This document shows, in pieces, positions 23,078-34,000 of a stretch of 64,000 bases of DNA (positions are counted from its first letter, which is position 1; each line of letters begins with the position of its first letter). This DNA is from Cryptomeria japonica (taxonomy: Eukaryota > Streptophyta > Pinopsida > Cupressales > Cupressaceae). Location of the stretch: assembly GCF_030272615.1 (NCBI RefSeq), contig NC_081415.1:192476270-192540269 (forward strand). Reading direction: 5' to 3'. Under the pieces are notes generated by a model that searched no databases, was not told where the DNA came from, and worked only from the letters and a program-made list of their open reading frames with translations. Both the position numbers and the translations under genes were made by a program.

Positions 23078-23078
23078 G

Positions 23079-23090
23079 GCTCTGATACCA
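23079..23090 (-). other. Primer binding site of the 20751-23369 element
   Basis: Minus strand 'tggtatcagagcc' begins a few bases after the 5' LTR end (23094). It matches the methionine tRNA primer consensus exactly and sets the element orientation. Confidence 0.85.
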
Positions 23091-23093
23091 ATT

Positions 23094-23369
23094 GATAAAA
23101 TTAAACGAGCAGAGAAAACCATATGAATAATACAAAACAACAAAAGTAGACACATAACACAGTACACAGTGAATTATAGAGGTTCACCAATTAATTTGGC
23201 TACGTCCACTCTCAAGCGGGGAATAACTTCTATTAATTGATATCCAATTATACATAGTACATCATGTATGGGTTGCACACAGTCATTTATATAAACATAT
23301 TCAGATATGCAATGAAGAGTCTGGAGAAGATGAATGGTCATGTGACCGTTGGGCTTCATATTCCCAACA
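23094..23369 (-). repeat. 5' LTR of the 20751-23369 element
   Basis: 276 bases, minus-strand TGTTGGG...TTATCA, followed on that strand by the primer site. It is the longer of the two LTR copies. Confidence 0.9.
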
Positions 23370-23707
23370 AGAGCCACTTGATCTGCAACCAATGATTATG
23401 AATTTATTGATGGAAGAAATGGTGAAGGGCCCATCTAGAGGTAACTTGAACTGTCATCTATTTCATTACATGACATGAATTTTAGAGAAGTGGAATTTAT
23501 GATCAGAGAGCCCGTGTAATTGATGTGTGGGATCTCTAAGTCTGTATCCGCACCATTCATAAGAGCACCAAGAAATGGAGCTAACCCCTTGCTAGAATTC
23601 CCTTTCTCATTCTCCTTCTCTGTGCATTTGATTTGAAAACTAGGGTACCCACAACTTGGATTGTCTATCCAAAATGGGTAACTCACATTCATCGATCCAC
23701 ACAATTG

Positions 23708-23964
23708 TGTTGGGTATATGAAGCCCAACGGTCACATGACTGTTTGTCTTCCCCAAACTCTTCATTTCATATCTGATATGTTTATATAACTGGTTGTGTG
23801 CAGTCCATACATGATGTATTGTGAATTGATTTTGTTTAATGAATAGTTCCCCTTCTTGAGAGTGGACGTAGGCAATTGCCGAACCACTGTAAATCGTGTG
23901 TTGTCTCTTGTTATTTCTTTATTTTGTTTTGTTTTCGTTTTTTTGCTCATTTTTAATCTTTACA
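23708..23964 (+). repeat. 5' LTR of the 23708-27100 element
   Basis: 257 bases, TG...CA. Nearly identical to 26851-27100, with only scattered differences by eye. It is followed at once by 'attggtatcagagc'. Confidence 0.93.
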
Positions 23965-23966
23965 AT

Positions 23967-23978
23967 TGGTATCAGAGC
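23967..23978 (+). other. Primer binding site of the 23708-27100 element
   Basis: 'tggtatcagagc' begins three bases after the LTR end and matches the methionine tRNA primer consensus. Confidence 0.85.
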
Positions 23979-24002
23979 TTAGGTGAAGTTAGGTTGAGCA
24001 GA

Positions 24003-24678
24003 GATGGAAAGGTACATAGATAGAGGATTGAAAATTCTCGAGAAGATGTAGAAGTTCGAAGTAAGAAAAAATAGTTGCTGGTATTGTGGCAAGCGAGGAC
24101 ACGTCATAAGAAATTGTTGGTCTTTCAAGAAGGCTGAAAGGCAACCAAATGATGAAGACACCGATTCAGTCATTGAGGAATTTCTTGCAAATTTAGACTC
24201 GATGGAGAGTAAAATTGTGCAAGAAAAAGTTAAAACAAAATGTCACGTACATTAGTGGGATGGCTGGAAAAATGAAAAAAATTCGGTTGAAGAAGAGGAC
24301 GCAAAGGTGAGTAAACTAGAGGCAGATGCAAATAATTTTCTCTTTGACTTCCAAGAGAAACAAGAAGGTAAGTATCTCACAGTCGCTATGGTTCTAGAGG
24401 TGTTTGAGCATCCTCGAAAATTTGTTGTTGAATCAGTTGTTGGGTTTACCTCCCAAGACGAGGAGGATGCAGTCTGGGTTGTTGCCGAGGAGGAGCAGAG
24501 TTATGGCCCTGAGAGGCTTGGCAATGATAGTGAGACTATTTCTATCGAAGGCAACGAGGAAACAAAATACCTTGCTGGAAAATTTGATGGCCAGGACGTG
24601 GTAGACAGAGAAGTGGAAGAGAAGAGAGTTAAAACCCCAAAACATAATACGATGACGGGGGAGAATCTGATGGCCTGA
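24003..24678 (+). pseudogene. Gag-like CCHC protein of the LTR element
   Basis: From ATG at 24003: 'MERYIDRGLKILEKM', a stop at about 24048, then 'CWYCGKRGHVIRNC', a retroviral-type CCHC zinc knuckle that binds nucleic acid in gag proteins. A Glu/Asp-rich region follows: after another stop near 24252 it opens as a 123-codon frame at 24307-24678, ending 'TMTGENLMA'. The sister element has the same tail motif. This is the only element-derived coding function visible. Confidence 0.75.
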
Positions 24679-24703
24679 TATCGTCAATTTTTTACATATA
24701 AAT

Positions 24704-25300
24704 ATGGCGAAGAGAAAACAACATAAAGATGTCGTGAAAATGAAATCTAGTTATCAGACATCTACGCAGTCCCGGGGAACCGAAAGAGTTGTGTCAAGAA
24801 TCTTTAAGGATTCGATTACGAGACCTCTGTGGAGGAAATCTGGAGAGGTGGCCATGGTCGTGGTGCAACGTGGTGAAAGGCGTGACAGAGGCAAGTTTGA
24901 AAAGGAGGTTGCCCTGCTGGCAGTAGAGATAGCCACCGACACGGGGGATAACAAAGTTGCAAGGGAAGATGAATCGAACGATCACCTTGCTAGTGAAGAT
25001 GAAGCCAAAGATGATTTTCGCGTGAATTTGGCAGTGGAGACCATGGAAGGCGAAAATCCTATATTTTTAACAAAAGCGGTGGGACAGAGGAAAACACCCT
25101 CTTTGGTTGCTTACACAAAAAACGAGAACAAGTTAGGCAGATTGCCAAACGCCAAGATGTTGTGAACCCCGAGAATACCTTATTTTCGGTAAAGAGGTTT
25201 ATTGGGCTTGCGGAGGTTGAAAACCACAAGGGTCATGGATTTGAAATTAGAGAGCCCGAGTATGAAGATTTTGTGGTCGTTAAACCTGTTGAGGAATGAG
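24704..25300 (+). pseudogene. HSP70 N-terminal fragment (organelle type) inside LTR element
   Basis: The frame 24704-25165 starts with unrecognised basic sequence, then from about 25045 reads 'KAVGQRKTPSLVAYTKNEN'. After a one-base loss near 25135 the adjacent frame continues 'RQIAKRQDVVNPENTLFSV', 'KRFIGLAEV'. This matches the N-terminal ATPase domain of DnaK-like chloroplast or mitochondrial HSP70 ([39 protein letters not shown]). Only about 60 residues are present. No introns lie within it, consistent with capture through RNA. Confidence 0.8.
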
Positions 25301-25308
25301 ATAAGTCT

Positions 25309-26150
25309 GTGGCGAGTGATTTGTGTGTGGGGCAAACAGCTCAAGACACCATATCTCCTTGGTGTGGGGACAATCCACTGGTGACGGAGCAGTACAGGTT
25401 GGAGCTCGTGAAGCGGGAGGACGAAGATAATTCAGAAGATGAGGAGGCACAGAATCGGGTTGTTTCGTTCATGGAAACTGAAGAGACAAAGCCTGCTTTG
25501 GAGCTCGGAGAAGCAACTGAAGCTAAAAAGCGAGAAGAAAGCTTGAAGAAATCGTTAGGTGTTGAGAAACAGTGCGTTTCTGATCTGGAGAAGGCTTTAC
25601 ATGAGATGCGTTCCGAAGTTGCTCAAATTAAATTTATATCTAAGAGTCTATTGGCACTAGCTCGTGGAATGGCCTGTGAATGGGAGCATTGCGATCTTCC
25701 TGTGGGACCAGTGCAGAGTTACTTACAGAACAACATCGTGGACGTCGCAGGCGTTGATTTTGTTGATTTTATGGATGAGAATAATCACCGTAAACTACCC
25801 ATACGTAGTGACAAGTTGGTCTCAGTGTCTAGAGACAGAGAGGGAGTCTCATGCGTAGAGAATGGCGTAGGTGGTAGTGCCGGGAAGGCTATCGTAGAGG
25901 CCCCACAGAGGAATTCTCTAGACAGGAACGGGCGGTTTGCTTCAACAATGGCGACGATGGTGGAGCCTAGCGGATATTCTACCAGAGTTATGCATGGGTT
26001 TGAGATTAATCCGCAACAAGGATTTTTGGATAAACTACCTCGTCGTGGAAGTGGGCTAAGAAGGGAGGTGGAGCTTCCGAGTAGGAGTAGCGCTGGCAAT
26101 AGGTGGCGGTGGAGTGACCATAAAGATTTGGCTCATGCTACTGTGAACTG
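25309..26150 (+). pseudogene. Chimeric ORF with CRWN/NMCP-like coiled coil
   Basis: A 328-codon open frame starts at 25309 and runs to 26295. At about 25535-25640 it reads 'EESLKKSLGVEKQCVSDLE' and 'KALHEMRSEVAQIKF', matching a coiled-coil segment of plant CRWN/NMCP nuclear-lamina proteins (GVEKQCVADLEKALHEIRAEYAEIKFT). The following stretch ('CEWEHCDLPVGPVQSYLQN' and onward) is unrecognised. The frame stays open across segments of different apparent origin, so it could be translated as one chimeric protein; expression is unknown. Confidence 0.7.
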
Positions 26151-26785
26151 TTCTGACATGAGAAGGAGAACCCCCTTGCACGTTGTTGTTGCATCTGGAA
26201 ATTCTCTTACCATCCAAGGCATATTAAAAATCGGCGTTGAGGCAAATGGAATGAAAGATTCGGGGAGAGCGACTGTTTTTTTTTGTGGCTGCTGAATGTG
26301 GCCATGCAGATATTTGTGAATTGTTTATACAAGGTGGGGCGGATGTTTTGGCATGTAGCAGGCCTGGGGAGAATCCTGTATCTGGATTTGCACAGAATCC
26401 TTTTGTTCCCTCAGTTGGACATTTGTTTTCATCAGCAAATATCCTACCCCAAGGCTTTGCTCCTGTTGGATTTTTATTAGCTGAAAGTGGTGCGGGATGG
26501 TCCCTTGGTTTTGCTGACCTTACAGATATTACTGGTTTGGGTAATGTTGCACAACAAAGAGATGATCAGTCAACAACAAAATTTTTGTTTCAAATGCTTT
26601 GTCGAAATGAAAGTATTGGTGGAGTTGTGGAACACAGATATGATTTTATTTCTGATTGTGAATCTATAAGTGAGTTTGTGTCTAGAAGAGTTTTTAGCTC
26701 CGATTTGGCATGGAGAAGGCTTATCCGAAGTGTGCGTGAACAAGAGTTCGCAAAGTTAAAATCTTGCATACTGAATGAAATGTGA
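26151..26785 (+). pseudogene. Ankyrin-repeat-like piece and C-terminal tail in LTR element
   Basis: The end of the 25309 frame reads 'RRRTPLHVVVASGNSLTIQ', an ankyrin repeat start. A frame change at a T run (26276-26283) leads to 26285-26785, opening 'AAECGHADICELFIQGGAD', which completes a second repeat (TPLHxAAxxGHxxIxxLLIxxGADV). The remaining 140 codons ('GWSLGFADLTDITGL', 'FISDCESISEFVSRRVF') are unrecognised. The reading frame ends 66 bases before the 3' LTR. Confidence 0.7.
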
Positions 26786-26850
26786 GAATGGAAGTGGAAG
26801 CAGGGATGTCGCTGTGTATGGTTGTACCGGTTGGTCTTCACAGGGGAGAT

Positions 26851-27100
26851 TGTTGGGTATATGAAGCCCAACGGTCACATGACTGTTTGTCTTCCCCAGA
26901 CTCTTCATTTCATATCTGATATGTTTATATAACTGACTGTGTGCAGTCCATACATGATGTATTGTGAATTGATTTTGTTTAATGAATAGTTCCCTTCCTT
27001 GAGAGTAGACGTAGGCAATTGTGGAACCACTATAAATCATATGTTGTCTCTTATTATTCTATTTTATTTTTTGTTTATCTGCTCAGTTTTAATCTTTACA
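26851..27100 (+). repeat. 3' LTR of the 23708-27100 element
   Basis: 250 bases, TG...CA, preceded by the purine tract 'caggggagat' and followed by the AATTG duplication. Confidence 0.93.
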
Positions 27101-27180
27101 AATTGAAGATCACGTTTTGCAACAGCAGATGCCGGTAAACACCACCAAATCAGAAATACAGCACCGACCTCGCAATGCAT

Positions 27181-30100
27181 TTTGTATACTCAGTACATTA
27201 AAGGCAAACGCCTACAAAGTTATCGCAACAAAAGAGAACCAATTCGTCTTTTATCAAACTTTTCTTACGTCTTTTTTCAACATACCATTGATTAGGTGTG
27301 GACAAAGGAGTCCATTTCTGAGAAACATCCCTGCCCGCGAGTCCAATTATCTTGATGTTACCCTGAATATTCCAATAATATAAAACCTGTCTTGACCGAA
27401 TCTTTTCGATAATATATTTGCTAACGCAGATGATATCGTTTTGGCTTTCACGATACCGCTGAGAAGTCAGATTAAAAAAAATCATGTGGGGCAAAAGATG
27501 AAGCTCAACGTATTTTCTAAGTAAGCAAAAGGTGTCATTTCAAAGGTTTTATACTCCAAATAAAATTGATTCTGATCTTCGTTGTAAACTATGCTCGAAT
27601 ACTATATGATTTTTTATTATAATTTTTTAAAAATAAAATTTTAAATATTGAAATTATTGTAGGTATGGTACATATCTTTTTGTTGTACATGAAATGGTTA
27701 GGCTTTGTGGGCCGCGGCTATTCTGGCTCTAAAACGGATCTTTAGTACAGCGTGATTACGATGTGTTAGTCAATCGTATTCATTTATTGCAAAATCGACA
27801 GTATAAAATTTGTCCGTACTGTCGTTTTGAAGCCAGAAACCTGATTCTGTTTTTAATATACATCATGATGATTACATGTTCAATACGATATCTAGGCATT
27901 TTCTGAATTTACTAAACTTCCCAACAATGTTAAATGATTTTGCATCTTAGATTTTTGTCGACTTTGTTTTAATATTTTATCATCTATATCCAAATGAAAC
28001 TTCAATTTTCCATTTTTCTACGGTCAAGTGATTCTCTGAATTGATATTAAAATGTAAGGAAGAGTATCATCAGTTGTTCGTTAACAATGCAAAGTATTTG
28101 TCTCAAATCTCAGAAACTTCCATTTGCCTGACTCTTCTCACCTCGAACATATACATACATATATATAGTCATGTAATACATATCTGTATTCCACTACTTC
28201 ATTTTGATTTACTCATCCAAAAGGTAAGAATTTTGCTTCAGCCTGTCAATCCTGCCATGACTAACTGTTCTAATCAAACATCAAATAGTTATTGGTAATT
28301 TTATATTTTATTTCTATTTAAAGTGATAAATAATTTGGGTTTTTTTTAAAGGAATCATATTGCGAATCCTCATTATTTAGATCCTTCTATTAAGGAGGAT
28401 CACACACCCTGCATTGCGAATTCCTTTTCTTAATTCTTATTCTCGTTTTTTTTTGATATTGGAACAAAGATAAAAGCTCACCGTATTTTCTAAATAAGCA
28501 ATAGAATCATTTTAGAGGCTTTATACTACATATAAATAGTCTCAATTTTTCATTGTAAATTATGCCATATGGTTTTGACTATATTTAAATTCATAGATCT
28601 ATAGATTTTTTTTAATATATAAAATGGGTATGTAAGATATGTTTTTTCTTTTGTTTAATATTTTAGTAATTTAATATCATAATAGTCAAATTGATATGTT
28701 AATTTAATTTTTAATTCATTTTATGAGAATTAATTTTTAATTAAGTTTTGGTTTTTCTTTTATCTTTTTTCATTTTTATTTGTTCTATTTATTTTGTATA
28801 TTTCTTCACATAACTTTTTTTTTTTTACATGTTTCCATACCTTTGTCTTAATATTGGGCTATATTTCTATGTATCCTTTCCTCATTCCAATATATCACAT
28901 TCAACCTCCTAAATATATCCTACAAGCATGGGTTTTCATTCCCATATCGTAAGGAACTAACTTGAGTTAAAATTTTAGTATACAAAATTTTAAATTCTTG
29001 TCTTTTCTAACTAATGGTAGCCAACTTAGTACATATTTTTGAATCAATTCATTATGTCTTGATATTCAAATACATTTTTTTTTCATGTTTAAAAACTTGA
29101 TATTCAAATATAAGCATGAGTTTTCATTCCCATATAGTAAGGAACTAACTTGAGTTAAAATTTTAGTATTCAAAATTTTCAATTCTTGTCTTTTCTAACT
29201 AATGGTAGCCAACTTAGTACACATTTTTGAATCAATTCAATATGTCTTGATATTCAAATACATTTTTTTTTTCATGTTTAAAAACTTAATATTCAAATAC
29301 ATTTTTTTTTCATGTTTAAAAGTAAGTATATTTTAAAATCTTAAGCATTACAAAGAGAATGATTCTAGAATTGGGTGAATGTTATAATTTTAAGATAAAA
29401 AGAAAACCAAGAGCCTTTATTTTTCGATACTAAAATAAACAAACATTGCACTGAATTAATCCTTATTTTTTTACCTTATTTATAATAGTTGGGGGCCTAT
29501 ATTTGCTTATTCGATTTCCAACCATTTGTTTCACATTTATATCTATTATTTAGGTTAAATTTATATTTATTGATATGATTTGATTAATTAGACTAGACTA
29601 GACTATTATGAAAATAATTTTTTCTTATATTTAGAGAACCTTGCCAATGTTACACCCCCCATGATCTGACCTTAGGTTTATATATTAATTGATTTAAGCA
29701 TTTCAAAATTTCACTTTCCAATAATTTTACAATTTTTTACAACTTGACTAGGGTATATGTTCCTAACTTTAATGATAATTTGTTTCAATATATCTTTATT
29801 CTATGTCTTGATATTACATCACCTATCTTACTTTCACCATCTCACCTAGCCTTAAAAGGAAAATTTAGGGGTTCATTTCAAATATTATCTTCTACTAATA
29901 CTCTCATTTATATCATACTGTACATCATTTTTATATCATTTGTCTATCTCTATTAGAGACTATCCTTCAACCTTCAACCTCCTTCCTCATTTTCAACCTT
30001 TGATCTCTTTACACCAAATCTTCACCGTTGAATCCTACCACCTTAGCTTTGGCTTTGGAATTTCTATAAATAGCTATCATCTCAACCATGAGAGCACCCC

Positions 30101-30680
30101 CTTAGGAATCTTAGCATCCTTAGCAGCATTTTCATAGTTTTAGTATCATAGCATAGCGTACCAATAGGATCATTGCATTTTTAGCATATCTATCATGATA
30201 ATTTAGAATAGAAAACAATAGAATGATTTGAAAGAGTCTTCTAATTAGTTTATTTGTTTTACTCTCTTATAATATTTCATTAAATATGGTGTTTAATATT
30301 TGATGTAATGATTTAATACACAAAATTTTACACTACACTAACCATTATTAGAAAATAGAAAAAAAAAATTACTGAAAAAAACTATTTAAAATTAACCAAA
30401 TTTTCACATTCAAATAGTAATGAAAGAATTATGAAAATGTTATGGAAGATTGAATACAAGATAAAATCATAAAAAAATCTTAGAATATATACATAAAGTT
30501 TGAAATAACGCTTTTACAAAATTTGTACACCTATAACTATTCAAAGATTTTAATAAACTGCCACAAAGATGAACTTTCGTCCACTAAATTCTTTCAGGTG
30601 CACAAACACAACTGCCTCAAGGACTACTGCACTGTACTCGTGAAAAATCATCTTGACTCCATTGGAAAATAGAATAAAAT
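27181..30680. other. AT-rich flank of the WAK pseudogene, no gene
   Basis: 27181-29958 is the upstream half of segmental duplication copy A and parallels 34216-37601. A TATA-like 'ataatataaa' at 27373-27382 mirrors the one upstream of the intact gene. A fragment at 28480-28530 repeats part of 27500-27540 ('tattttctaa(g/a)taagcaa'). At 29985-30150 a stretch with 'tataaatag' looks like an LTR or promoter fragment of unknown source. No coding region was recognised. Confidence 0.5.
28924..29299. repeat. Two-copy tandem duplication, 188-base unit
   Basis: The units 28924-29111 and 29112-29299 are nearly identical, starting 'aagcatg(g/a)gttttcattc' and each ending in a poly-T run plus 'catgtttaaaaactt'. 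The matching part of duplication copy B (about 35240-35400) has a single unit, so the tandem step came after the segmental duplication. Confidence 0.85.
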
Positions 30681-31020
30681 GTTCAAATCTGCAGGAAACG
30701 AATATTTCCCTTCTTTACATGCAATTGAGCACACCACAAAAAGTAGTGATGACAGGAAACTAGCATATGACAATCGCAAAACACCTGCAGGCATATATAC
30801 CTCATGAAGACAAGAAAAAGTAGGTGGGAAAATGATTTGTTAATCAAACTAAAATAGTAGATTTTGGCCTCTTTAACACAACCAGTAAAATTTTGGGCAC
30901 TATTAAAAATCAGCACCAGGTTAATAGATCTATATATATATATATATCATTCCATCTCTTAGAAACAAGAAATGAAGAGAGAATTACCATATTTACTCCT
31001 TTGATCGTGCATTCCCTTGA

Positions 31021-34000
31021 TCACCGTTCAAACATATCTGACATTTCAATCCGAATCAATGGAGTGGAAGTGTCCTCTAAAGCAATTACTGTAACGGGTG
31101 GACAAGTAGCTGCCAAAGTATTATAATTCAGTCTTTCATTTTTTGGATCACCGGAATGCTCCACAAGAGTGACATCTCCAAAAGGTCTCGTCTGTTTTGT
31201 GGCGGCTCTAATCCAAGCAAGTTCCTCCACCACCTCTCTCATGGATGGCCTTTCTTTTGGGTTCACTTGCAAACATGCTTTTGCTAACCTTGCCATTTTT
31301 TCCATTTGCTCTAGGTTTTCCTCTTTCACTACATTAGCATCTAAAATTTCTCTAAGACGGTTGCCATTAATTGTGGAGAGGAAATGGTCATACAAAGGAC
31401 ACATGGATCCTTGTACAGACAACACAGGTCGTAGACCAGTGAGAAGCTCCACCAAAACTACACCAAAGCTGTAAACGTCACTCTTGTCTGTATACTGGTT
31501 GCTCCTCACGAACTCAGGGTCTATATAACCTGGAGTGCCCGATGGAATCATGATGCTGAAATGGGTTTCATCGTAAGGTCGTAGAAGAGAAATACCAAAG
31601 TCTGCTACTTTGGGTGTGAATGTGTCGTCTAGCAAAATATTTGAGGATTTTATGTCTCGATGGAAAATGGGCTGTGAGGCTTCACGATGCACGTATGCTA
31701 CACCCTCTGCAGTCTCTATGGCGATCTGTTGCCTTCTTTCCCAAGTAAAGTTCTTGTCTGATGATTGTAGATGTTGAAAGAGTGTCCCATTTGGCACAAA
31801 TTCATATACAAGCAATGGAAGTTGAGTACGGAGACAACAACCGATCAATTTCACTACGTTTCTGTGATTGATGTGGGACAAGATCACAATTTCGTTAATG
31901 AACTCGGGGGAAAGTGCTTTGGGCTTTTTGATCGCCACATGCATGCCATCTGAGAGAACTCCTTTGTACACTGTGGCAAAGCCGCCTCTTCCTAACTCTA
32001 TTGAGTAATTGTTGGAGGCTATCTCTAACTCTCTTTCAGAAAACATTCGTAGGCTCTTTCTTCCTCCCATTGATACAATGCGTTCATGCAACTCAACACC
32101 CCCATTCTTTATGAAATTCTTATCCCCAGCATATTTCAATTGACGCCTCCTCAGCCACCAAAATGATGCAGCCACTCCAAACGTAATTCCGCTCAATGAA
32201 GAAACAAATCCTATCAAATCAGCAAACAACAAAATTTTAATAACTCTATTTTTGTTTATGATTAGAAGGAGTATTTCCATTAAGTTATTATGAGTGTGGA
32301 ATATAGTTTATCATCAAAGATATTTAGGGGTGGGAGTTTGGATCTAATCAGCATTTTCATCAATCAAATTTAATTAATAAAAACCAATAATCTTTTTATG
32401 GCCCTATAGTTTTCAAATTAAATGTCAAGGCTCTCCTTCTAGATTGTGGACAATGGGGTTATTTCGTTCTCTTTTTTCAGTCGTGGGAGAAAATTTTAGG
32501 TAGTCTATTATAGTGTTTTTAAGTGATTTGATTATAACAAGTTCACTCATGTCTATCCATATCACATATAAAGAATCAAATAAAAAGAAAAGATGCTGAT
32601 GGTAGGACCCTTTCACAAACTCTAAGAGAAACTTTTAGGTGATCTATTAGTAATGTTTTTTAAGTGATTTGATTATAACAAGTTCACTCATGCCTACCCA
32701 TACCACATATAAAAAATCAAATAAAAAGAAAAAATGCTGATGGTGGGACCTTCTCACAAACACTCTAAACCTAGACCTCATTGATGTATGGGATAAACTA
32801 GAAGATTATCTTCCTCTCCCAGGTGTTACTGCTCTAGCCACCTAACAGTCCGATATTTATTTCAATGTTCTTATGCTCTGAAAGTTTTATCTTATGTAAA
32901 CTCTAGATATGACTTTTTCAAAAAAAGAAAAAAAATTATATATCAAAAACATATGTTAAGAAACATACTATAATTCTTTTCAATTGAACTGCAATCTTTA
33001 AAAGACTGATTTTTCTGCTAAAATATAATAACAAAAATACTAATATCTAAATAATAATTGGAAGACATACGGCGTGGTTACCTATAACTGCAGGTATGAG
33101 GGAGTTGTTTGAGCTCGGCGGCTGGCATCTTGTCCCATTTTGAAAGCCATCGCCAGTATAATCCTTTGTACATGAACAATTGTAAGAACCAGGCAAATCG
33201 GTACATAGCCCACCGGCCGATGGTTCAACGCACTGATTCAAATCTCCGAGACTGCACTCGTCCACATCTGTACATTGAAAACAGTGACGATCAGTCTCCA
33301 AAACAGGAAAAACACATCATACCAGACAACCTTTCTAGATTTCCAAAGTGTGGAGATCATGTATATACCTGTGCAACCGGTGCTGTTAGAGTAACCAGTC
33401 CCTTCGTAGCCCGGAAAACATTTGCATGTGTGGGCGTCCCCTGTTGGAGAGTCGATGCATTCGGCTTCCGTGGCGCACGAGTAATTGGCTGTTCCTTTGA
33501 CAATTGAGCAATTTCCATGGTCGATGCCCCACTGGAGCAGGAGGCCGTAATGTCCCCTGGCCAACTGGCCAAATTCGTGCTCAGGAAGGTCCCAAGTAAG
33601 TGGATCAAGATTGGTAGAGAAGCCGCACACCCCCGGAAAGTCCTTATACTTAATTCCCCCGCCAGTGAAATTTATCGTCCTATGTTTTCCTGGAATACCA
33701 GCTTCACAACACCCATAAGCGTTGCAGTATTTTGGATCAAATTGATTAAGACATGCAGATTCACAGTACCCCTGCCCATCATCAAGTGTGAAAGAACCAT
33801 TTGATCTGCAACCAATGACCACAAATTTGTTGATAGAGGAAATGGTGAAGGGGCCATTTGCAGGTAACTCAAACAGCACAGAAGCATCATCTGTTTCATT
33901 ACACGACATGGCTTTTAGAGAAGTGGAGTTTATGATCAGAGAGCCCGTGTAATTGATGTGCAGGATCTCTAAGTCCGTATCCGCGCCATTCACAAGAGCA

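Larger units (their letters stand above)
20751..23369 (-). mobile_element. Non-autonomous LTR element carrying HSP110-like and PYL-like pieces
   Basis: LTRs at 20751-21007 and 23094-23369 have TG...CA ends. On the minus strand the order is 5' LTR, PBS (23090-23079, 'tggtatcagagcc'), a gag-like remnant, an HSP110-like piece, a PYR/PYL-like piece, the purine tract 'cgggggagat' (21017-21008), and the 3' LTR. The target duplication is AGAAC (20746-20750) against AGAGC (23370-23374). No RT, integrase or protease was seen, so movement needed help from another element. It is 2.6 kb long. Its LTR resembles that of 23708-27100, starting TGTTGGG and sharing 'caacggtcacatgac'. It lies inside exon 1 of the WAK pseudogene. 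Confidence 0.9.
23708..27100 (+). mobile_element. Non-autonomous LTR element carrying HSP70-, CRWN- and ankyrin-like pieces
   Basis: LTRs 23708-23964 and 26851-27100 begin TGTTGGGTATATG and end TTTACA. The target duplication AATTG is exact (23703-23707 and 27101-27105). The PBS 'tggtatcagagc' follows the left LTR and the purine tract 'caggggagat' precedes the right one. The internal 2.9 kb encodes a CCHC gag-like protein, then host-like pieces. No RT, RNase H or integrase was seen. It is related to 20751-23369 but inserted in the opposite orientation in the same WAK exon. Its LTRs differ little, so it is probably the younger of the two. Confidence 0.92.
20053..27180 (-). pseudogene. WAK-like receptor kinase pseudogene (copy A, no kinase exon)
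   Basis: The start codon position is 27180, matching copy B ('[11 protein letters not shown]' signal peptide). Exon 1 pieces are 27180-27106, 23707-23375 ('NPSCGYPSFQIKC', '[15 protein letters not shown]') and 20750-20320; exon 2 is 20237-20053 with the calcium-binding EGF pattern '[19 protein letters not shown]'. Two LTR elements split exon 1. A stop follows 'EHDFG' near 20520 and frameshifts occur near 20600. Splice sites of exons 1 and 2 are still present. The transmembrane/kinase exon is absent; the chromovirus occupies that side. A cell-wall-sensing role is known for the family only. Confidence 0.88.
19749..29958. repeat. Segmental duplication, copy A (with WAK pseudogene)
   Basis: Without the two LTR insertions, this block aligns with 32745-37601. 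It covers the intron 2 part ('gggaccctctcacaaacactc' against 'gggaccttctcacaaacactc'), both extracellular exons, the 5' flank, and far upstream sequence ending at 'tctattagagact' (29958) against 'atattagagact' (37601). Both copies have the same orientation, so this is a tandem segmental duplication. The kinase exon is missing in A because the block ends at the retrotransposon junction 19748/19749. Confidence 0.85.

Noticed and set aside
33109-33507. 132-codon plus-strand frame across WAK exons
   Set aside because: Antisense to verified EGF exons and the intron between them.
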